Source: a virus
DNA: 26,287 nucleotides
Virus record (IMG/VR): IMGVR_UViG_3300028418_000024
Location: 1 to 26,287 of that record
Reading direction: 5' to 3' (one strand)
Within the stretch, counting starts at the first letter, position 1. The number at the start of each line of letters is the position of its first letter. Shown here one piece after another: positions 21,306 through 26,287 of the stretch. Both the position numbers and the translations under genes were made by a program. The notes under the pieces were generated by a model. That model was given only the letters and a program-made list of their open reading frames with translations. It had not been told where the DNA came from and made no database searches.

Positions 21306-22781
21306 TTACCTTTTCCCTGTTGTCTTTGCCTCTAATTCCACACCTTGAATATATTTCCAAGTGCCTGATACATTTAATCTTACCTTATGATACCTACCTT
21401 GATTTGACCTAATGTTGCAATATCCATTTGCATTTAAAGATGATAAATTACCAAAACTATCACTATCAACTTGTCTATTTCTTGTTGATACTTGTGCCGA
21501 TATATCCGGTGTTGTTCCTTGTGCAATTTCAACATAAGGTATTACATTTGTTATAATGCTTGTTTTACCACCACCGGTATCTAAATCAGCTGTTTCTATT
21601 AAAGCCGCTTTATTGTTGCCAGAAAAAGTATGTATTTTTTTGTCTTTTGCACCACCAAAGATAAATTGACCGCCAATATAAATAGCACTATCTAATGATG
21701 CCGGTAATCCATCTAAGGATGTACTTATAAAATTTAATTCTTCAAGGGTATAATTAATAGTCATAAAAGAAGATATTAATTCACAATCTAATTCTGCATA
21801 AGACCATCTATCTAAAGCATAATTATATATTAACAATCTATCCGGCTCATCATTGTTAGATGAACCTGATGTATAAGACCAAACAACTATTTGTTCTGTT
21901 GGGTCAACAGCGGTTGACATTCTTCCTTTGTTTCTAATTGTAAAATCATCAAAGAAAAATCTATTAACTTTTTCTGCACCTATTGGTGTTGATGTTCTAC
22001 CATCAAATTTATAAAAACCATCATCTGATAAATAAAATACAGTTGAACCAACATTAGCAACAGAATTAGGATAGTTACAACCAAAACCTGTTTGCACTTT
22101 GTCAAATTGAAATATTAAAGGCGTTCCACTATAAGTACCAATAACAATGCCTTTTTCACATAATATTGTTGCATATTCACCACCAACAATGCCGGTAATT
22201 TCACCCATATCAAATATATCTTGTATATCAGATTGATTTGTTCCTGCAGTCCAACCGGTATGTGATGCCAATGATGACCAATACAATCTATTTGTATATG
22301 TTGTGCCGCCATACTTTACATTGCCGGTAAAAACAAAATCACGAACAACCGCTATGTGTTTTGCGGCAGGTGAACCTGATATATCTGCAAACAATGAACT
22401 TGTACCATTATCATATACTTGTAATATATTGTTGTGTCCTGATGCACCAATAACAAAACCACTAAAGTCTATAAATTTCCAAACATCTGTATCATCAAGT
22501 GTTGTGTAATTACCTGATTTAGATATGTTTGTTAAATTAGAATTTGATTTTGTAAATTCATATAATTGGCTAGCATCACCAGCAAATATTTTTGGGTCAC
22601 CACTACTATCTTTTGCCGCAAATAAACCTCTTATTCTACCACTTGCAGCATTGCTATAAGCCGATAAATCTTGCAAACCTCTATAACCTTTTGCAGCCGG
22701 TATTACATTTTTAGCAACTGTAACACCACTTGCGTTATCAGGTTGGTCTGGTAGCCATTCACCAAATGACATATTCATCAT
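21306..22781 (-). CDS. Tail nozzle / stabilisation protein, beta-propeller
   Basis: A 491-residue protein resembling P22 gp10 and T7 gp12, which close the tail end of short-tailed phages. It opens MMNMSFGEWLPDQPDNASGV then TVAKNVIPAAKGYRGLQDLS, the usual first strand of this family. Several blade-like repeats follow: RIRGLFAAKDSSGDPKIFAG, VVRDFVFTGNVKYGG, NRLYWSS, FYLSDDGFYKFDGR and LLIYNYALDRWSYAE. The C-terminal strands end YHKVRLNVSGTWKYIQGVEL. It starts in a TAATG overlap with the adaptor gene. Three ATGs lie close together (22781, 22778, 22772). Confidence 0.85.
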   Translation of the reverse strand: MMNMSFGEWLPDQPDNASGVTVAKNVIPAAKGYRGLQDLSAYSNAASGRIRGLFAAKDSSGDPKIFAGDASQLYEFTKSNSNLTNISKSGNYTTLDDTDVWKFIDFSGFVIGASGHNNILQVYDNGTSSLFADISGSPAAKHIAVVRDFVFTGNVKYGGTTYTNRLYWSSLASHTGWTAGTNQSDIQDIFDMGEITGIVGGEYATILCEKGIVIGTYSGTPLIFQFDKVQTGFGCNYPNSVANVGSTVFYLSDDGFYKFDGRTSTPIGAEKVNRFFFDDFTIRNKGRMSTAVDPTEQIVVWSYTSGSSNNDEPDRLLIYNYALDRWSYAELDCELISSFMTINYTLEELNFISTSLDGLPASLDSAIYIGGQFIFGGAKDKKIHTFSGNNKAALIETADLDTGGGKTSIITNVIPYVEIAQGTTPDISAQVSTRNRQVDSDSFGNLSSLNANGYCNIRSNQGRYHKVRLNVSGTWKYIQGVELEAKTTGKR

Positions 22782-23407
22782 TATGTCATCTCACTGTAAA
22801 GACTTCGCATTTCTAAACCAGAACCATAACTTCCTTTTTCATCATCAATTCTAATTTGTTGCAATGTTAATTGTATAAGTTGTTCATATTGTGCAGCTCT
22901 TTGTTCATCAAGCAAATATGTATAAGCATGAAATAAACTACCATACAAATATAAGTCAGGGTATCTAGTTAAAATAGTGTTTGATGTATTACTATCACTT
23001 AATGATGCAACGCCTGATTTGTAAGTTAATTCTATATTATATGCACTATCAGGTATTGGTGCTAAAAATAAATTATCGCCAATAACACTATAAACTCTTG
23101 GTAATCCTGTGCCGGTAGTAGAATGTTCTATTTTTACTTGCAATGGTGTTAAGTATCTTAATGTTACTCTTGGATTATTCATAACTTTAACATTTCTAAT
23201 AGTTCTTAAATCAGTTGGTAAAGAAATATAAGCATTGTCAGGTGTTGCTGATAATGTTGTTCTATTTTCTTGTGACCTTGTTTCTAGTTCACGAGATATG
23301 CGACTTTCTGCTAAATCAATAAATGTATCAATTTGAGATGTTAAATCATCTCTAGCTAAAAAATCAGCAATAGCTGTTTTAAGTTCTGAATAAGTTGTAA
23401 TTGCCAT
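22781..23407 (-). CDS. Head-tail adaptor, SU10-adaptor/gp4-like
   Basis: A 208-residue helical protein opening MAITTYSELKTAIADFLARD, then a DTFIDLAESRISRELETR helix, which is the standard start of phage connector-adaptor proteins in SU10-like and P22-like viruses. The middle holds ISLPTDLRTIRNVKVM and LAPIPDSAYNIELTYKSG, a beta-hairpin insertion, and the end returns to helix (YPDLYLYGSLFHAYTYLLDE). It should form a 12-fold ring under the portal and receive the nozzle protein encoded next. It starts in a TAATG overlap. Confidence 0.85.
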   Translation of the reverse strand: MAITTYSELKTAIADFLARDDLTSQIDTFIDLAESRISRELETRSQENRTTLSATPDNAYISLPTDLRTIRNVKVMNNPRVTLRYLTPLQVKIEHSTTGTGLPRVYSVIGDNLFLAPIPDSAYNIELTYKSGVASLSDSNTSNTILTRYPDLYLYGSLFHAYTYLLDEQRAAQYEQLIQLTLQQIRIDDEKGSYGSGLEMRSLYSEMT

Positions 23408-23730
23408 TATATATTACCACCGCCTGTTCTAAAAAATTTGTTGTCAGGGTCATTTAGCCATCTAGCCCACGCCCTTTTGTTGTGCTTTGGTTCTCCAAGT
23501 TTTTCTATTAAATCATAATATAAATTTGCAGGTATTTCTGCAATTTGTCTCATGTGGTTTTGGCTTCCAACAAGATTATATGGTTTGTAATCCATATCTA
23601 AGTCTTTTGCTTTTTTAATTATTTCTTTTGTTTCTTGTTCTACCGAAACATAATGCTGACCATCATTACCACCATGAAAATAAGTTGTTTTCTTTTGATG
23701 TGGGTCATATCCAATAATTTTTTTTGTCAT
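23407..23730 (-). CDS. Conserved head-tail region protein, 107 aa
   Basis: Contains YDPHQKKTTYFHGGNDGQHY, a helix, AEIPANLYYDLIEKLG and the ending RWLNDPDNKFFRTGGGNI. The LNDP..KFFRTG ending is a pattern I know from a conserved phage family placed right after the capsid gene in SU10-like genomes; its function is not established. A head-completion or capsid-associated role fits the location. It is separated from the capsid gene by a GC-rich hairpin. Confidence 0.7.
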   Translation of the reverse strand: MTKKIIGYDPHQKKTTYFHGGNDGQHYVSVEQETKEIIKKAKDLDMDYKPYNLVGSQNHMRQIAEIPANLYYDLIEKLGEPKHNKRAWARWLNDPDNKFFRTGGGNI

Positions 23731-23748
23731 TTTTATCTCTTGATTTTA

Positions 23749-23774
23749 GGGAGCTGCCATTAAAGACAGCTCCC
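23749..23774. terminator. GC-rich hairpin after the capsid gene
   Basis: GGGAGCTG and CAGCTCCC form a perfect 8-bp stem around a 10-base loop, in the 54-base gap between the capsid stop (23785) and the next gene. On the minus strand the stem is followed by TAAAATCAAG, with no T-run, so it is a poor intrinsic terminator. It may instead protect the capsid mRNA 3' end or reduce read-through. Confidence 0.6.
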
Positions 23775-23784
23775 ATTTATTAGA

Positions 23785-24729
23785 CTAAGATGTACTTAAA
23801 TCAGTCACCATTGCATGAGCTTTTGGTGCAGTTGGAACAAATGTCCATTCTGATATTATTGCAAACTTAGTTGCATCACCGGTTGGTGCTACATCTGAAA
23901 CAGAAAATAATCTGTTAGGTAAATGACCAACTGAATAATGGTCACTATCTAGCAAGAATACTGTATCATTTGGCATTTGTCTGTCTATTGTGACAGATAA
24001 CTCACCAAAGTCTGTTAGATACATTGACACACTTCCAATAATAGCAATTTCTTTTGGTGCTGAATATTGAAGTTGTGCAGTTGCTACTGAGCCACCTGAT
24101 AAGTCACTAAATGCGACTTTGTTAGCAGGTGAAACAACTAACATATCTGGTTGTCCACCATCTGTGTATGCTAATTTCATTGCAGCGTCTATTTTAGCTA
24201 AAGTAAGTGCAGCGTTTGTGCCAGCTTTGTCAGAAACATCACTACCATCACCGGTTGGTGTTGTAGATGGTGATACTAGATTTACATTAGTTATATAAGA
24301 ACTAATTTTACCAGCTTTTCTTGGGTCTGATGCTGAACGAGCTTCATTTTTACATAATGCTTTTTCAATATCTCTGCGTTGCTCTAAGCCTTTTAGAACC
24401 TTGACATAAGCGGTCTCTTTATCCCTACCTGCTTTGTCAACACTATCTAAAGTGCCTGATACTGATGCGGCTTGGATTGAGATTTGATGATAATTGCCAA
24501 GTCTTGTTGTTACAGTTGGATTGACATAAGAATAGTCTGCACCTTCTGCGGCATAGTTATCATCAGCTGCTGCTGTTAGTTCTTGTACTTGCCATTCGTG
24601 AAATACGCCTGATGTAGTTACTTTTTTACCATTAGAAAATATTGGTGTTTCTGCAGGGTCTATACGAGTAATAACATCTGACAAATCTTCTCTTTCACCG
24701 ATTGCGTTTGCGGTTTTATATGTTGCCAT
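23785..24729 (-). CDS. Major capsid protein, SU10-like (DUF5309)
   Basis: A 314-residue HK97-fold capsid protein of the SU10 type. It starts MATYKTANAIGEREDLSDVI then TRIDPAETPIFSNGKK and HEWQVQEL, the typical opening of the family. Later come RRDIEKALCKNE, the P-domain-like DMLVVSPANKVAFSDL and IIGSVSMYLTDFGELSVTID, and VFLLDSDHYSVGHLPNR. It is unlikely to need a delta domain because a separate scaffold gene lies just upstream. AGGA lies eight bases before the ATG. Ordinary length and composition for the family. Confidence 0.93.
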   Translation of the reverse strand: MATYKTANAIGEREDLSDVITRIDPAETPIFSNGKKVTTSGVFHEWQVQELTAAADDNYAAEGADYSYVNPTVTTRLGNYHQISIQAASVSGTLDSVDKAGRDKETAYVKVLKGLEQRRDIEKALCKNEARSASDPRKAGKISSYITNVNLVSPSTTPTGDGSDVSDKAGTNAALTLAKIDAAMKLAYTDGGQPDMLVVSPANKVAFSDLSGGSVATAQLQYSAPKEIAIIGSVSMYLTDFGELSVTIDRQMPNDTVFLLDSDHYSVGHLPNRLFSVSDVAPTGDATKFAIISEWTFVPTAPKAHAMVTDLSTS

Positions 24730-24747
24730 AGTTTTTTCCTTTTTAGG

Positions 24748-25812
24748 TTATGTGGATTTTTGTAAAAGATAATCAACAGCCGAATCCATGCTACCTGTTG
24801 ACCTTAACTTACTAAAGGCTTTATCAACCTTTCCTTTTTTTAGGTCATTAGAGGTTGTTATTTTCTTTCCAGACTTTGCCATCTTTGGTGCTTTGCGTAA
24901 TTTTTTTTGCATAAGAGGTTTTTTAGTTTGTAATTCATCAAACATCATTGCTTTTCTCAACATTAATATTGCCCTATGGTCGGTAGCTTGACTTAATTCT
25001 GCATCTGTAAATCTTTCCCTTTCAGGTAAATTTTTTGCATAATTTACAATCTTCCTTTTTTCACTTTCGGCAATTTTCTGGTCTTTCCACTCCGGTATAG
25101 CATCATTCAAGTATTGTTGTGATTGTGCTATAACCTTTTGCATTTGTTGTTGACCTTCAATTTGTTGTTTATATTGCAACTCTTGATTTGTTTGTTGAAC
25201 CCTTGCTAAGTGTTCTCTTTTGTCTCGCCACGCATCTTTTTGCCTAACATATTCCAATGGGTCATCTTCATATAATCTTGTCCATTGTTCTTCTGTTGGC
25301 TCATTTTGAATGTCACTAGATAGTTGCTGGTTTACTTGCTCTAAACCTAAGCGGAGATTTTCTCTCTCTTGTAAAAGTTCCGATTGTTGCTGTTCAAATT
25401 GTTTTTTTTGGCTAGCAAGTTCGGTTGTCTTTCTAGTATAATCAGATTGTCGGCTATAACCTGCAGCTAATTCGTCAAGGGTAACATCTTTATCTTCACC
25501 ATTAATCTTAACAGTAATATATTCTTGTTCCTCATATTCCTCAGCTTCGGCTTCAGTTATTGTTTCATCTAATTCTTCCGATACATCTTCTTCAACAGCT
25601 TCAAGTGGCTCATCTTGTTCTTCAACTTGATAAGGTTCTTCACTTATTGGTTCATCTATATCTGTAATGGTTTCAGTTTCGTCAACTTCTACCTCTGGTT
25701 GTACCTCTTGATTCGGTTGTGGATTATCTTCTGTTTCCTGCCTGTCAAGTAGTAGGCTTGTGGCTTCCGCCATGTTGATAGGTTCGTTCCCTGTTGGGTT
25801 GTCGGCTGTCAT
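24748..25812 (-). CDS. Capsid scaffolding protein
   Basis: A 354-residue protein with an acidic first third (residues 26-100, mostly Glu/Asp), a GEDKDVTLDELAAGYSRQSD then YTRKT segment typical of phage scaffolds, a long Gln/Glu-rich coiled coil (about 120-240) and a basic Lys-rich C-terminal region (about 295-330) that would contact the capsid shell. No protease motif seen. AAGGAG lies six bases before the ATG. It precedes the capsid gene by 18 bases, the standard order. Confidence 0.85.
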   Translation of the reverse strand: MTADNPTGNEPINMAEATSLLLDRQETEDNPQPNQEVQPEVEVDETETITDIDEPISEEPYQVEEQDEPLEAVEEDVSEELDETITEAEAEEYEEQEYITVKINGEDKDVTLDELAAGYSRQSDYTRKTTELASQKKQFEQQQSELLQERENLRLGLEQVNQQLSSDIQNEPTEEQWTRLYEDDPLEYVRQKDAWRDKREHLARVQQTNQELQYKQQIEGQQQMQKVIAQSQQYLNDAIPEWKDQKIAESEKRKIVNYAKNLPERERFTDAELSQATDHRAILMLRKAMMFDELQTKKPLMQKKLRKAPKMAKSGKKITTSNDLKKGKVDKAFSKLRSTGSMDSAVDYLLQKST

Positions 25813-25845
25813 TTTTTGCTCCTTTAGACTGCGTTATGCTTGGTC

Positions 25846-26109
25846 TTAGTTGATTTTTGTTAATTGGTCATTTGCAATCTTACCGGTTGCAATGACATTT
25901 TCTATGTGTTGCTTAACTGTTTTAAGAGTTTTCAACATCATAAAAACTGTTTCACGAGGTTTTTGTTGTTCAATAGAACTATTTTCCCATGCTGTATGGT
26001 ATTCTTTTTCTAAATAATCAAAAGCCTCTTTTAGAATTTCGTTTTCAAGTAATGCTTGTGCTTGTTTACCACGAGCAATTTCTTTTTGTATTTTATCCAT
26101 GTTATCCAT
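25846..26109 (-). CDS. Small helical conserved phage protein, 87 aa
   Basis: A mostly alpha-helical protein: MDNMDKIQKEIARGKQAQAL, then LENEILKEAFDYLEKEYH and ETVFMMLKTLKTVKQHIENV, ending IATGKIANDQLTKIN. Such short proteins are common between portal and scaffold genes in podoviruses; the role is not known to me. AAGGA lies about seven bases before the ATG. Start and spacing to neighbours are unambiguous. Confidence 0.7.
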   Translation of the reverse strand: MDNMDKIQKEIARGKQAQALLENEILKEAFDYLEKEYHTAWENSSIEQQKPRETVFMMLKTLKTVKQHIENVIATGKIANDQLTKIN

Positions 26110-26121
26110 TTTTATTTCCTT

Positions 26122-26287
26122 TTATGTATATTGTGCTATTTCTTCTTCCGTATAACCTTTTTCAAGTAATGACGCTATTTCTGTTTCTGTTAAATATTGA
26201 TTTTCGTTTGTAGCAACAATAGCTTTGTTTCCAAGTAATCCCATTGTGTCAACTCCGCCAAATTGTGCAATATTTAACATTGTGTCA
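26122..26287 (-). CDS. 3' end of a gene cut by the right edge, possibly portal
   Basis: The last 54 residues of an open frame that extends beyond the window. The visible part includes MLNIAQFGGVDTMGLLGNK and ends TEIASLLEKGYTEEEIAQYT. No portal core is visible; the call rests on gene order (the gene just before the small helical protein and scaffold is usually portal) and on a loose match of the QFGG end. It could be another head protein. Confidence 0.55.
   Translation of the reverse strand, partial: DTMLNIAQFGGVDTMGLLGNKAIVATNENQYLTETEIASLLEKGYTEEEIAQYT

Overview
The window is part of an AT-rich genome of a marine tailed phage. The structural genes look like a short-tailed (podovirus-type) virus of the kind common in ocean viromes on low-GC alphaproteobacterial hosts such as SAR11. 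The host is an inference. The phage assignment is firm: an SU10/DUF5309-type major capsid protein, a scaffold, a head-tail adaptor, a beta-propeller tail nozzle, ejection-type internal virion proteins, a large tail fibre and a 3-TM holin lie in order. No integrase, RNA polymerase, DNA polymerase, terminase or endolysin is visible; these are probably outside the window.

Layout. (1) 1-2692, minus strand: an early-type operon behind a strong sigma70-like promoter. It encodes two unknown proteins, a Cro-like HTH protein, a PD-(D/E)XK-like protein and a C5 cytosine DNA methyltransferase, then a gene cut by the left edge. (2) 2831-5959, plus strand: four tightly overlapping genes whose products all carry a signal peptide or a membrane segment: an Asn/Ser/Thr-rich exported protein with a Cys-containing C-terminal domain, a NIDO-like beta protein with a very acidic middle, a TM plus coiled-coil protein, and a 33-residue TM peptide. 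(3) 5960-6955: hairpins, two tiny membrane ORFs, a 129-aa winged-helix-like protein with a strong terminator, and a divergent control region with an inverted repeat. (4) 6956-9658, plus strand: a recombination/replication operon with a RecE-like PD-(D/E)XK exonuclease, a Rad52/ERF-like annealing protein, SSB, a free-standing DnaA-type DNA-binding domain and three small proteins, two with zinc-finger-like Cys/His sets. (5) 26287-9704, minus strand: one long late operon. In order of transcription it holds a partial gene (possibly portal), a small protein, scaffold, capsid, a GC-rich hairpin, head-tail proteins, nozzle, internal virion proteins, a 1382-residue tail fibre, a fibre-associated protein, a TM/coil protein, a nuclease-like protein, two very basic proteins, holin, a Rz1-like lipoprotein and a 2OG-Fe(II) oxygenase.

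How the parts work together: region 4 processes and anneals DNA during replication, region 1 holds regulation and DNA modification, and region 5 builds the virion and lyses the host. Region 2 is the part that known phage biology explains least: a self-contained envelope-directed operon. The tail fibre also appears to contain a cupredoxin-like domain that keeps a full His-Cys-His-Met ligand set.

All family names come from reading motifs by eye; no search was run. Several starts were moved from the longest open frame to an internal ATG with better spacing.
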